64,000 nucleotides of DNA, from assembly GCA_964614185.1 (NCBI GenBank), contig CAZTKJ010000004.1, positions 52,560 to 116,559 on the forward strand. The letters run 5' to 3'. Below, piece by piece: positions 44,233 through 53,353 of the stretch (its first letter is position 1; each line of letters opens with the position of its first letter). A model generated the notes under the pieces. The model worked only from the letters and a program-made list of their open reading frames with translations, was not told where the DNA came from and made no database searches. A program made the position numbers and the translations under genes. This DNA is from Suilimivivens sp964614185 (GTDB lineage: Bacteria; Bacillota; Clostridia; Lachnospirales; Lachnospiraceae).

Positions 44233-45182
44233 TACAATCCTTTCTCCTCCATGGTTTTTATCATAAATGCAAGAATTCTGTCATCATCATAAGAAAAATT
44301 CTGCTTGTTGATCCAAATCACATCCCGCTCCCTGCGAAACCATGTCAGCTGCCTTTTGGCAAAATGCCTTGAATCTCTTTTGATCTGATAAACAGCTTCT
44401 TCCAAAGTGCATTCACCGTTAAGATATGATAAAAGTTCTTTATATCCAAGCCCCTGCATGGATACCATATCTTTATGGCAGCCTCTATTTTTTAATCGTT
44501 TTACTTCCTCTAACAGACCTTCTTCCATCATTTTGTCCACACGATGATCAATGCGTTCATATATTTTTTCCCTCTCATCATTTAAGACAAAATAGCAGGC
44601 GTTGTAGGCTGCTTTTCTTTCACGCTGTTCTTTGTTATGTTTGGAAATAGGCACTTTGTTCAATTCATAAAATTCCAATGCCCGTATGATCCTCTTGCTG
44701 TTATTTTCATGAATAAGTTCTGCTGATTCAGGATCCAGCTCTTTTAATTTTTGATGCAGAACTGCATTTCCCTTTTCAGACGCTATTTTTTCCAGTTCTT
44801 CTCTGATTTTTCGACATTCTTCTTGAGGTTCAAATTCTATATCGTAAAGAAGCGCCTGGATATAAAACCCGGTTCCGCCAACTATAATAGGAATTTGTCC
44901 TCTTTCATAAATACCCTTCAGACATTCTTCTGCCATTTTTTGAAAAATATAAACATTAAATTCCTCCTCAGGATTCAATATATCGATCAGATGATGTGAA
45001 ATCCCCTGTCTTTCTTCTTCTTTTATTTTAGCCGAACCGATATCCATATATCTGTATACCTGCATAGAATCAGCGGAGATGATTTCTCCGCCGATCTTCT
45101 TTGCCAGTTTAATTGAAAGTTCTGTTTTACCCACTGCTGTAGGTCCTGTTAATATTACCATGGGTTTTCCGGTTTCTGTCAT
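44232..45182 (-). CDS. miaA: tRNA dimethylallyltransferase
   Basis: MiaA adds the dimethylallyl group to A37 of tRNAs reading UNN codons; MiaB then adds the methylthio group. The 316-residue protein has the P-loop GPTAVGKTELSIKLA, DSMQVYRYMDIGSAK, HHLIDILNPEEEFNV, and GGTGFYIQALLY. It overlaps the mutL stop by 4 bases. Confidence 0.95.
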   Translation of the reverse strand: MTETGKPMVILTGPTAVGKTELSIKLAKKIGGEIISADSMQVYRYMDIGSAKIKEEERQGISHHLIDILNPEEEFNVYIFQKMAEECLKGIYERGQIPIIVGGTGFYIQALLYDIEFEPQEECRKIREELEKIASEKGNAVLHQKLKELDPESAELIHENNSKRIIRALEFYELNKVPISKHNKEQRERKAAYNACYFVLNDEREKIYERIDHRVDKMMEEGLLEEVKRLKNRGCHKDMVSMQGLGYKELLSYLNGECTLEEAVYQIKRDSRHFAKRQLTWFRRERDVIWINKQNFSYDDDRILAFMIKTMEEKGL

Positions 45183-47023
45183 GATACGATCCTCTTAAAT
45201 TTCTTTTCAATTTCATATTTACTCATGGAAATAATGGTGGGTCTTCCGTGAGGACAATGATAAGGATCATCAAGGGTCAGCAGTTCATCGATCAAAGCTT
45301 CCATTTCCTCTCTTTTCATTGCATGATTTCCTTTAACAGCCGATTTACAGGCCATAGATGCCAGTTTTCGTAAAATAACATCAGGCGTACCCTTCATGGG
45401 ATTTTCATTCCACTCGTCCAGAATTTCCAAAAACAGTTCTTTTTCATTACATCCATACAAATCTGCAGGCATACTTCTGACAGCATAAGAACTACCGCCA
45501 AATTCTTCTATCCCGAAACCAAGTTCTAAAAAGAAGTCTATATATTCTTTCAACAGTTCTTCTTCCTTACCGGTCAGATTCAGTATCAGCGGCGGATTTA
45601 TCATCTGTGTGGAAACTTTTTTTTGCTCAAGCTCTTTTATAAGATGTTCATACTTTACTTTTTCATGGGCGGCATGCTGGTCAATAATTAAAAGCTTATC
45701 CTTAAAAGATATCAACCAATATGTATCAAAAATCTGCCCCAGAATGTTATATTCGTCCCTGACATTTACATTCAGTATTTTTTCATCAAAGAGATTCAGT
45801 TGAACAAGTTTTTCTACAACAACCTGTTCCGCTGCCTTGATGATTTGGGAATGGTTTCTTTTTGGAGATATGGAAGGATCTTCCCCCGCATATCCAAAAA
45901 CACGGCTGTTATAGGTGCTTTGCATTTCTTCTCTTACAAGGTTTTCAATTCTTTTTTGTTCAAAGGGCTCCGGTATTTTTACAGGTTCTGCCTTAACTTC
46001 TTTTTCCTTTTCAAGAACTACCTGTGGAATCATCTCTATTTCATGAAGTCTGTTATGGATAGCTATAGAAAGGGAATCATACAATTCATTACCTTTATGT
46101 ATACGTATCTGCATTTTAGCCGGATGCACATTAACATCCATTTCCCCTGAGTCCATTAGCACATGTAAAACCACAAAAGGAAACTTATGCTGCATCAAAT
46201 ACTGTCTGTAGCCTTCTTCTATTGCTTTGGAAATAATATCATCCTTAACAAATCGTCCATTGACAAAATATACTTCAAAGTTCCGGTTAGACCGGTTTAT
46301 TTCCGGCTTTCCGATATAACCAAAGGCCTTGAACCATCCCCATTCTGATTCAAAGGAAATCACATTTTCCGCCATTTCCCTTCCGTAAATTCTGTAAATG
46401 ACTTCTTTTAAATTCCCATTACCTGATGTATGGAAACGTACTTGTCCGTTATTAACAAATTTAATAGAAATATCCGGTCTGGATAAAGCAATGTGTTCCA
46501 TCAGATCTGAAACATAGCCCCCTTCTGTCTGTGGCTGCTTTAAAAACTTTCTCCTTGCCGGTGTGTTGTAAAAGAGATTCCGAATAAAAAAAGTAGTCCC
46601 TACAGGCGCGCCAATCTCTTCCATATCTTCTTCCGCTCCGCCGGAAATGGAATATTTTATTCCTGTCAGTTCATCTTCCGTTTTTGTGATCACTTCTACT
46701 TGCGCAACAGCAGCAATGCTTGAGAGAGCTTCACCCCGGAATCCCAGACTGGCCACATGATTTAGATCATCGATGGATCTGATCTTACTTGTTGCATGGC
46801 GCAGGAAAGCTTTCCTTATCTGACTTCTTTCAATACCGCAGCCGTTATCAGTCACACGGATAAAGGAGAGTCCTCCCTCCTTCAACTCCACAGTAACTGC
46901 CTTTGCTCCGGCATCAATGGCATTTTCCATCAATTCCTTTACTACGCTGGAGGGCCGCTCTACCACTTCTCCTGCCGCGATCTGATCAATTGTATTCTGA
47001 CTTAAAAGATTGATTTCCGGCAT
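45179..47023 (-). CDS. mutL: DNA mismatch repair protein MutL (endonuclease-type)
   Basis: MutL couples MutS mismatch recognition to strand incision. The 614-residue protein has the GHKL ATPase motifs NAIDAGAKAV, DNGCGI and GFRGEALSSIAAVA. The C-terminal domain carries the endonuclease motif DQHAAHEKVKYE (DQHAxxExxxxE), plus ACKSAVKGNH and CPHGRPT metal ligands, so it should nick DNA itself, as in bacteria lacking MutH. It follows mutS by 16 bases. Confidence 0.96.
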   Translation of the reverse strand: MPEINLLSQNTIDQIAAGEVVERPSSVVKELMENAIDAGAKAVTVELKEGGLSFIRVTDNGCGIERSQIRKAFLRHATSKIRSIDDLNHVASLGFRGEALSSIAAVAQVEVITKTEDELTGIKYSISGGAEEDMEEIGAPVGTTFFIRNLFYNTPARRKFLKQPQTEGGYVSDLMEHIALSRPDISIKFVNNGQVRFHTSGNGNLKEVIYRIYGREMAENVISFESEWGWFKAFGYIGKPEINRSNRNFEVYFVNGRFVKDDIISKAIEEGYRQYLMQHKFPFVVLHVLMDSGEMDVNVHPAKMQIRIHKGNELYDSLSIAIHNRLHEIEMIPQVVLEKEKEVKAEPVKIPEPFEQKRIENLVREEMQSTYNSRVFGYAGEDPSISPKRNHSQIIKAAEQVVVEKLVQLNLFDEKILNVNVRDEYNILGQIFDTYWLISFKDKLLIIDQHAAHEKVKYEHLIKELEQKKVSTQMINPPLILNLTGKEEELLKEYIDFFLELGFGIEEFGGSSYAVRSMPADLYGCNEKELFLEILDEWNENPMKGTPDVILRKLASMACKSAVKGNHAMKREEMEALIDELLTLDDPYHCPHGRPTIISMSKYEIEKKFKRIVS

Positions 47024-47039
47024 ATCTTAATCCTCTTTC

Positions 47040-49685
47040 TTACCATCTGTTTTTCAGCTTATTCTGAAACTTATAAAGGGTATTTAATGCATCAAGGGGT
47101 GTCAGATTTGTAATATCGATCTCTCGCAGTTCCCTGATCACATCTTCATCCTTAACGGTGTCAAACAGTGACATTTGGCTTAAGTCCACTTCATCATATT
47201 TTATCGGTTTCTTTTTGGTATTTTTATGTTCCACTTCAATCTTTTGCACTTTTTCCAGTATATCATTGTCACTGAGCTGCTCTGCAATTTCTTTGGCTCT
47301 GTCAATGACCATGTCCGGAACACCTGCCAGTTTAGCTACCTGAATACCATAACTTCTGTCTGCACCACCCTTTATGATCTTGCGAAGAAATACAATATCA
47401 TCACCTTTTTCTTTTACGGCAATGCAGTAATTGTTCACATTACTCATTTTCCCTTCCAGCTCTGTCAACTCATGGTAATGTGTGGCAAACAACGTTTTGG
47501 CTCCAAGGAGTTTTTTATTGCTGATATGTTCAATCACTGCCCAGGCAATGCTCAATCCGTCAAAAGTAGAAGTTCCCCTCCCAATCTCATCTAAAATCAG
47601 AAGGCTGTCTGCCGTGGCATTACGGAGAATATTTGCCACTTCATTCATTTCTACCATAAAAGTGCTTTGACCGCTTGCAAGGTCATCGGAAGCCCCTACT
47701 CTTGTAAATATTCTGTCTACAATACTGATATTGGCACTGTCAGCAGGCACATAACATCCAATCTGGGCCATTAGAACAATCAATGCCGTCTGCCGCATAT
47801 ATGTAGATTTCCCTGCCATATTAGGACCTGTGATTATGGATACACAGTATTTATGATTATCCAGATAAGTATCATTGGAAATAAACATATCGCCGTCAAT
47901 CATCTGCTCTACTACCGGGTGTCTTCCGGCTTTAATATCGATCATACCTTTTTCATTGATTTTAGGTCTTACATACTTATTTCTTTCTGCCACAAGGGAA
48001 AAAGAACTGAGTACATCCAAAATTGCAACGGCTTTGGCTGTTTTCTGGATCCGTTCAATTTCTCCTGCAACAGTATCTCTGATTTCACAGAAAATATCAT
48101 ATTCCAGTGAATATAGCTTATCTTCTGCATTTAAAATGGAATCTTCCAATTCTTTTAGCCTGGGATTGCTGTACCGCTCTGCATTTGCAAGAGTCTGTTT
48201 TCTGACATAATCCTCCGGCACAAGGTTCTGATAGGAATTGGTGACTTCAAAATAATACCCGAAAATTTTGTTATATTTAATTTTTAAGTTTTTGATCCCT
48301 GTACGTTCCCTGTCTTCTTCCTCCAACTGCATAAGCCAGTTTTTCCCTTCTGTCTTGGCATGATGCAGATGATCGATAGTTTCATTAAATCCTGCTTTTA
48401 TAATACCGCCGTCACGGACAGATATGGGAGCATCTTCTATAATGGAACTGTTGATCAATGTATAGATATCTTCGAGGCTGTCAATATCCTCATTTAATTT
48501 GGTAAGCAGTTCTCCATCCAACTCCCCCAGAACCGTTTTAATGTGGGGAAGCATTTTAAGGGAATTGCCAAAGGCAATTAAATCTCTTGGATTTGCCGTT
48601 TTAAAACTGACTTTTCCAAGAAGTCTTTCCAAATCATAAATAGGATTTAAGTATTCTCTGATTTCATCCCTGACCATGGGCTGTGTGCTAAGGGCCTCTA
48701 CGGCATCCAGTCTTCTTTCAATCTGTTCTTTATGAATAAGCGGCTGTTCAATATATTTACGCATACATCTGGCGCCCATTGCTGTTTTGGTCTTATCTAA
48801 AACCCACAAAAGAGAGCCTCTTTTTTGTTTTTCCCGCAAAGTTTCTGTCAGCTCTAAATTCCTTCTGGTGGAACTGTCCAGCAGCATATATTTTCCTATC
48901 AGATAAGGATATAAATGTGTAAAATGTGCTAAAGAAGTTTTCTGGGTATCATACAGATACTGAAGAAGCGCTCCGGCGGCAATAAGTCCTGCCGGAAAAT
49001 CCTCTATCCCCATACCTTGCAGTGTATTGACATGAAAATGTTTAAGGAGACATTTTCTGCATCTGTCTTCATCATAAAAATGTGCCTCTAAAGCAAAAAA
49101 GGTAATTCCCATCCGCTTTTTCAAGTCTTGAATATCCATTCCCGAAACCAATAAGGAATCATTGCAGATAATTTCACTGGGCACATATTTATTGATCTCA
49201 TCCAGCAGCTTTCTATTGTCTTCCACTTCTGTCAGATAGTAGTCTCCTGTAGTGACATCTGCTACGGAAATACCTGTTTTCCCCTGAAAATAGGCAATAC
49301 TCATGATATAATTATTTTTGCCGGAATCCATTGCCTGAATGTCAAGATTTGTTCCCGGCGTCACGATTCTTACAACTTCTCTTTTTACAATCCCCTTGGT
49401 AAGCTTAGGATCCTCCACCTGTTCACAGATAGCAACCTTATATCCCTTTGAGACCAGTTTATTTAAATAACCCTCCAGTGCATGATAGGGAACTCCGCAC
49501 ATGGGCGCACGTTCTTCCTGTCCGCAGTTCTTTCCTGTCAATGTAATTTCAAGCTCTTTAGATGCAGTCAGGGCATCTTCAAAAAACATCTCATAAAAGT
49601 CTCCAAGCCTGTATAACAAAATACAGTCCTGATATTCTTTTTTCGTCTCCAGATACTGCTGCATCATGGGAGTCATTTCAGCCAT
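47040..49685 (-). CDS. mutS: DNA mismatch repair protein MutS
   Basis: MutS finds mismatches and small loops. The 881-residue protein has the mismatch-contacting FYEMFFEDA near residue 30, core and clamp domains, and the ATPase with P-loop GPNMAGKSTYMRQTA, ASDDLASGQSTFMVEMNEVANIL, DEIGRGTSTFDGLSIAWAV and FATHYHEL. A conserved acidic C-terminal region with SLFDTV is present. It follows miaB by 4 bases. Confidence 0.97.
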   Translation of the reverse strand: MAEMTPMMQQYLETKKEYQDCILLYRLGDFYEMFFEDALTASKELEITLTGKNCGQEERAPMCGVPYHALEGYLNKLVSKGYKVAICEQVEDPKLTKGIVKREVVRIVTPGTNLDIQAMDSGKNNYIMSIAYFQGKTGISVADVTTGDYYLTEVEDNRKLLDEINKYVPSEIICNDSLLVSGMDIQDLKKRMGITFFALEAHFYDEDRCRKCLLKHFHVNTLQGMGIEDFPAGLIAAGALLQYLYDTQKTSLAHFTHLYPYLIGKYMLLDSSTRRNLELTETLREKQKRGSLLWVLDKTKTAMGARCMRKYIEQPLIHKEQIERRLDAVEALSTQPMVRDEIREYLNPIYDLERLLGKVSFKTANPRDLIAFGNSLKMLPHIKTVLGELDGELLTKLNEDIDSLEDIYTLINSSIIEDAPISVRDGGIIKAGFNETIDHLHHAKTEGKNWLMQLEEEDRERTGIKNLKIKYNKIFGYYFEVTNSYQNLVPEDYVRKQTLANAERYSNPRLKELEDSILNAEDKLYSLEYDIFCEIRDTVAGEIERIQKTAKAVAILDVLSSFSLVAERNKYVRPKINEKGMIDIKAGRHPVVEQMIDGDMFISNDTYLDNHKYCVSIITGPNMAGKSTYMRQTALIVLMAQIGCYVPADSANISIVDRIFTRVGASDDLASGQSTFMVEMNEVANILRNATADSLLILDEIGRGTSTFDGLSIAWAVIEHISNKKLLGAKTLFATHYHELTELEGKMSNVNNYCIAVKEKGDDIVFLRKIIKGGADRSYGIQVAKLAGVPDMVIDRAKEIAEQLSDNDILEKVQKIEVEHKNTKKKPIKYDEVDLSQMSLFDTVKDEDVIRELREIDITNLTPLDALNTLYKFQNKLKNRW

Positions 49686-49689
49686 ATTT

Positions 49690-51138
49690 TCACCGTTCCG
49701 TTTCTGATCTTAATTCACCAAAATAATAAAATCCATGGCATTCTTTTAAGTAAACAGATACTACTTTGCCTATCAGTTCTTTTCCGCCTTTAAAATGAAC
49801 AATCATATTGTTGGAAAGCCGCCCTGTAAGAAGCTCTTTATCCTGCTCATTTACTTCTTCCACAAGAGCATCCAGCACCTTTCCCTGTAACAGAGAAGCT
49901 CTTTTTTTTGCAGTATCCTGCACAACCCTTAAGAGCCTGTCAAATCCTTCCTTTACTGCTTCTTCGGCAACCTGATTTTCCATGGATGCAGCAGGTGTGC
50001 CTGTCCGCTTGGAATATATAAAAGTAAATGCATTATCATATTCAACTTTTCGGATCACATCTATGGTTTCATCTACATCCTGTGGTGTCTCCCCCGGAAA
50101 TCCAACGATAATATCTGTTGTTATGGCAATATCCGGGATTTCTCTCCTTATTTTAGATGCCAGTTCAAGATACTGTTCTTTCGTATACCGCCGGTTCATC
50201 TGATCCAGAATCCTGGTGGAACCTGACTGCAGGGGAAGATGAAGATGCCTGCATATCTTTTTGGATTCTTTCATAACCTGAATCAACTCATCTGAAAGAT
50301 CTTTTGGATGGGAGGTCATGAAACGGATTCTTAAAAGACCGTCAATTTTTTCTATTTCTCTAAGCAGCTGGGCAAAGGTTATAGGTTTATTAAGGTTTTT
50401 GCCGTAAGAATTCACATTTTGTCCAAGAAGCATGACTTCCACTACGCCATCTGCCACAAGATTTTTTATTTCTTTGATAATATCTTCCGGATTTCGGCTT
50501 CGTTCCCGCCCTCTTACATAAGGAACAATGCAGTAACTGCAAAAGTTATTGCATCCAAACATAATATTAATACCTGATTTAAAGAAATATTTCCTTTCCA
50601 CAGGCAAATCTTCAACAATCTGATCTGTATCCTCCCAAATATCAATAATTCTGTCATTGCTTTCAAACATAGTTACCAGAAGTTCTGCAAACTTATATAT
50701 ATTATGAGTGCCAAAAATCATATCCACAAAGCCATAACTTTTTTTGATTTTTTCAATCGCAGAAGGTTCCTGCATCATACATCCGCAAAGGGCGATCTTC
50801 TTATGAGGATGTTTTTTTTTCAGGCCGTTTAAATGACCAAGTCTTCCATAAACTCTCTGATTGGCATTGTCTCTGACAGTACATGTATTATATATAACAA
50901 AATCCGCATCTTCATCTTCTGTCAATTCGTAACCTGCTTTTTGCAGTATCCCTGCTAACTTCTCCGAATCTCTGGCATTCATCTGACAGCCGAATGTGGT
51001 TACGCAGCAGGTAGGCGTTCTTCCCAGTTCCTTTGCAAGTTCCCCGACATACTCCCTTGCCTTTTCCATAAACCGGAACTGGCGCTTCGTTTCTTCAACG
51101 CCATCTATTTTTTCCGTCAGCTGCTGATTAGTCTGTTC
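49690..51138 (-). CDS. miaB: tRNA-2-methylthio-N6-dimethylallyladenosine synthase
   Basis: MiaB is a radical SAM methylthiotransferase acting on i6A37 of tRNA. The protein of about 482 residues has the N-terminal UPF0004 domain with CCVTTFGCQMNARDSEKL and two further auxiliary-cluster Cys (YNTCTVR, CGCMMQ), the radical motif CNNFCSYCIVPYVRGRERSR, and a C-terminal TRAM region (GKVLDALVEE). I place the start at ATG 51138, with AAGGAG upstream; an ATG at 51153 lies too close to that site. miaA lies downstream after mutS and mutL. Confidence 0.94.
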   Translation of the reverse strand, partial: EQTNQQLTEKIDGVEETKRQFRFMEKAREYVGELAKELGRTPTCCVTTFGCQMNARDSEKLAGILQKAGYELTEDEDADFVIYNTCTVRDNANQRVYGRLGHLNGLKKKHPHKKIALCGCMMQEPSAIEKIKKSYGFVDMIFGTHNIYKFAELLVTMFESNDRIIDIWEDTDQIVEDLPVERKYFFKSGINIMFGCNNFCSYCIVPYVRGRERSRNPEDIIKEIKNLVADGVVEVMLLGQNVNSYGKNLNKPITFAQLLREIEKIDGLLRIRFMTSHPKDLSDELIQVMKESKKICRHLHLPLQSGSTRILDQMNRRYTKEQYLELASKIRREIPDIAITTDIIVGFPGETPQDVDETIDVIRKVEYDNAFTFIYSKRTGTPAASMENQVAEEAVKEGFDRLLRVVQDTAKKRASLLQGKVLDALVEEVNEQDKELLTGRLSNNMIVHFKGGKELIGKVVSVYLKECHGFYYFGELRSETER

Positions 51139-51161
51139 CATTGCTGTAATCATGCTCCTTT

Positions 51162-51902
51162 TCAATATTCGCTCACTTTGTATGTATATGCTCTTCCCTT
51201 TTTTCCACACTGTTCAATCACATGCAGATAACTCAGAATATGAAGTACTCTTCCTGCTTCTTCCTTTTTGATCGATACGGCTTTTGCAAATTCCAATGCT
51301 GTAAAAGGTTCTTCTAATCCGTAAGGAATAAGCTGCATATAATCTTCCACTCTGTCAAAGCGTATTTCCTCTACCATGGATATGGGAATGCGGTCATATC
51401 GGCAGGATCCTCTTTTCTTATCTCTGCTCCATCCATTCAGAAGCCGGTATTCCTCTATGTCTAAAAGAGGAAAGCACAGTTTTAAATTTTGATGGGGAAG
51501 ATAAGATTTTATTTTATAAAGCTCATAAAATGCCTTGTAAATATTACCCTTAACGGGGCTTTTACGCAGGGCGGAGCATTCTCCCGATTCCTGATCTATC
51601 CAGGAAAGCCATTTTACATGAGGAATAGGATATACGATAGTTACCGGATATTCAGGTAAAAAACTGTCAAGTTTTTCCCGCATTTTATTAAAGTTCGCAG
51701 TTTGGATCTCTATGATCTCCTCTCCTGTAAAAATATCCGCTACATAGCCGTTAATAGGAATTTCCTGCATGTCCTTATGAGGTGCATAATAATCCTTTAA
51801 TATGGCATGTATGGTTTTTTCCTGAAGGGTGCCGATACCATTCCGGGCCCGCTCTGTACTTATGATTCTGTTTTTAATAATTTCAAACCGTTGTTCATCC
51901 AT
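51162..51902 (-). CDS. Unknown protein with possible PD-(D/E)XK-like nuclease domain
   Basis: The 246-residue protein has an N-terminal segment KTIHAILKDYYAPHKDMQEIPINGYVADI and then EEIIEIQTANFNKMREKLDSFL. The order Asp56 (ADI), Glu65-x-Gln67 (EIQ) resembles the core of PD-(D/E)XK nucleases, with Gln in place of Lys. ITVVYPIP-like VTIVYPIPHVKWLSWID follows. The C-terminus (about 195-240: FTALEFAKAVSIKKEEAGRVLHILSYLHVIEQCG) looks like a winged helix. There is no signal peptide. It is 23 bases upstream of miaB and probably cotranscribed with mutS and mutL. Function is inference only. Confidence 0.65.
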   Translation of the reverse strand: MDEQRFEIIKNRIISTERARNGIGTLQEKTIHAILKDYYAPHKDMQEIPINGYVADIFTGEEIIEIQTANFNKMREKLDSFLPEYPVTIVYPIPHVKWLSWIDQESGECSALRKSPVKGNIYKAFYELYKIKSYLPHQNLKLCFPLLDIEEYRLLNGWSRDKKRGSCRYDRIPISMVEEIRFDRVEDYMQLIPYGLEEPFTALEFAKAVSIKKEEAGRVLHILSYLHVIEQCGKKGRAYTYKVSEY

Positions 51903-51917
51903 AGTAATGCCGCAAGC

Positions 51918-52346
51918 TTATTTTCGTTCCAAAAACAGTTTTCTGGAAATAAAATTATAAACCATAACAACTCCCGTTGCCACAATAGAACTTAGTGATA
52001 TGATAAATTCTCTTGTAAGTACAGACTTTAAAGAATTGCTGTTATCGTAGATCACATCAATACACAGATACATTACCACTTCGTTAATTACAAGTCCGAT
52101 AGCTGACAAGATCAAAAATACTGTAAATTCTTTTGACTTGTCCATTTCTTTTTTGTGTGTAAATACAAATTTAATGCTTAAAATATAATTTACAACCGCT
52201 GAGACTACAAATCCCAGAAACTTGGAAATCAGGTAATGCACACCGAATATATTTGCCAGTCCGGTGGTAATTCCAAAATCAATCAGAAAACACAGGAAAC
52301 CTACCACGCCGAATTTCAAGATCTGTTCCATTAAATTTTTCATCAT
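51918..52346 (-). CDS. GtrA family membrane protein
   Basis: The 142-residue protein has four transmembrane segments (LKFGVVGFLCFLIDFGITTGL; FLGFVVSAVVNYILSIKFVF; FLILSAIGLVINEVVMYL; IISLSSIVATGVVMVYNFISRKLF). GVVGFLCFLIDFG and NYILSIKFVF are GtrA hallmarks. Members take part in translocating or using undecaprenyl-linked sugars. No glycosyltransferase is adjacent. Two tandem ATGs follow AGGAGATAA. Confidence 0.88.
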   Translation of the reverse strand: MMKNLMEQILKFGVVGFLCFLIDFGITTGLANIFGVHYLISKFLGFVVSAVVNYILSIKFVFTHKKEMDKSKEFTVFLILSAIGLVINEVVMYLCIDVIYDNSNSLKSVLTREFIISLSSIVATGVVMVYNFISRKLFLERK

Positions 52347-52422
52347 TTATCTCCTATTTTGAATTAACATGCGATTATTTTAACACGTTAGAAACAGGAA
52401 ATCAACGAAAAGGACCTCATAT

Positions 52423-52458
52423 AAAAAATGTGCGGAAATAAAATCCCGCACATTTTAA
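52423..52458 (-). terminator. Intrinsic terminator after the Cys-rich protein gene
   Basis: An 11-bp stem (AAAATGTGCGG at 52425-52435, complement at 52446-52456) with a 10-base loop has T runs on both strands. It lies just after the stop of the 52465-52752 gene and could act in either direction. Confidence 0.8.
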
Positions 52459-52464
52459 CCTGCT

Positions 52465-52752
52465 TTAATTGTTGTTCTGAGAAGATTCACATCCACATGT
52501 TCCCTGACCCGGATAAGAAATGAAAGGTCTGGAATCTAAACGTGACTCCTGTCTGCATCCGCAGTCATTCTCTTCTCTGTTATTTCCACATTCTCTATTC
52601 CCTTCCCGTTCTCTGCTGTTTCTGCAGCCGTCCTCACGCTCTCTCCGGGAACCACAGCTGTTTTCACGCTCTGTGCTGTTTCTGCAGCCACAGCTTCCGC
52701 TATTATTATTGCCGCAGCGGAAAAGTAATAACAATAAAATCAGACTATTCAT
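52465..52752 (-). CDS. Small Cys/Arg/Glu-rich repeat protein
   Basis: The 95-residue product begins with a short hydrophobic stretch (LILLLLLF) and then has a low-complexity, charged body with 13 Cys in motifs such as CGCRNS, SCGSR, GCRNSRERE, ECGNN, DCGCRQ and TCGCES. Repeats of CRNS(T/R)ERE suggest internal duplication. A good AAAGGAGTGA ribosome site precedes the ATG, and a terminator follows, which supports expression. It may bind metal or form disulfide or thiol clusters, or be a spore-associated protein; none of this is shown. The opposite-strand frame is less likely. Confidence 0.65.
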   Translation of the reverse strand: MNSLILLLLLFRCGNNNSGSCGCRNSTERENSCGSRREREDGCRNSREREGNRECGNNREENDCGCRQESRLDSRPFISYPGQGTCGCESSQNNN

Positions 52753-52813
52753 AGCAACATCACTCCTTTTTCATATGCTTTATCATATGCAGAAGTGACT
52801 AAAAGGTTAATCC

Positions 52814-53353
52814 TTACGATTTTTTATGAAGCAGTTCCGTTCTGATATAAGAAAAAGTTTCTTTTTCTCCTTTTTCTGAAAGCATAATCAGCAGCTTTTC
52901 CAAAAGAGCTTTTGTTTCCGGATGCATAGGCGCATTTTCTTTTCCTTTGCTATAATAAGCCAGAGGATCGCCCTGTGAATAACTTTTCCCATTATATATT
53001 TTACAAGCGGCAATCCGGTCCATCAGCATTTCAATGACATACTTTTCCGGCATCCTGGCCGGTGCCATTCCTCCCGGTATTTCTTTGGTGCTGTAATCAA
53101 TCCAATATTCATAATGATGCTTGTTTCTTCCTTTATGATGCAGCCATGCGCTTGAATATCCGATTGCCTCTCTCTCTGCATTATTGGGGCTTCGCGTGCC
53201 CTGATAATATTTCACTCCCACCAGAAATTCTGAAGGACTGTACTTTGACAAATCATGCAGAAGACCCTGTTTATACAACCCCACCTGAAAACACCCCTGC
53301 ATAACCAGTCTCTTATGGTTTGTAATCGTTTTAAAGTGTTGCCACGCTTTCAT
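52814..53353 (-). CDS. DUF5662 family protein
   Basis: The protein of about 179 residues begins MKAWQHFKTITNHKRLV and has LYKQGLLHDLSKYSPSEFLVGVKYYQGTRSPN, AWLHHKGRNKHHYEYWID and MPEKYVIEMLMDRIAACKIY. His/Asp pairs (LLHDLSKYS, HHKGRNKHH) suggest an HD-like metal site. It matches the DUF5662 pattern; the substrate is unknown. I chose the ATG at 53353, overlapping the end of the GH13 gene by 23 bases, so it may be coupled to it. Confidence 0.85.
   Translation of the reverse strand: MKAWQHFKTITNHKRLVMQGCFQVGLYKQGLLHDLSKYSPSEFLVGVKYYQGTRSPNNAEREAIGYSSAWLHHKGRNKHHYEYWIDYSTKEIPGGMAPARMPEKYVIEMLMDRIAACKIYNGKSYSQGDPLAYYSKGKENAPMHPETKALLEKLLIMLSEKGEKETFSYIRTELLHKKS

Noticed and set aside
52520..52798. 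Open frame of 92 codons on the + strand, opposite the Cys-rich gene
   Set aside because: It has Ser/Leu/Pro-rich low-complexity sequence expected from the reverse of the repeat and no ribosome site, whereas the minus frame has a good one and a terminator.
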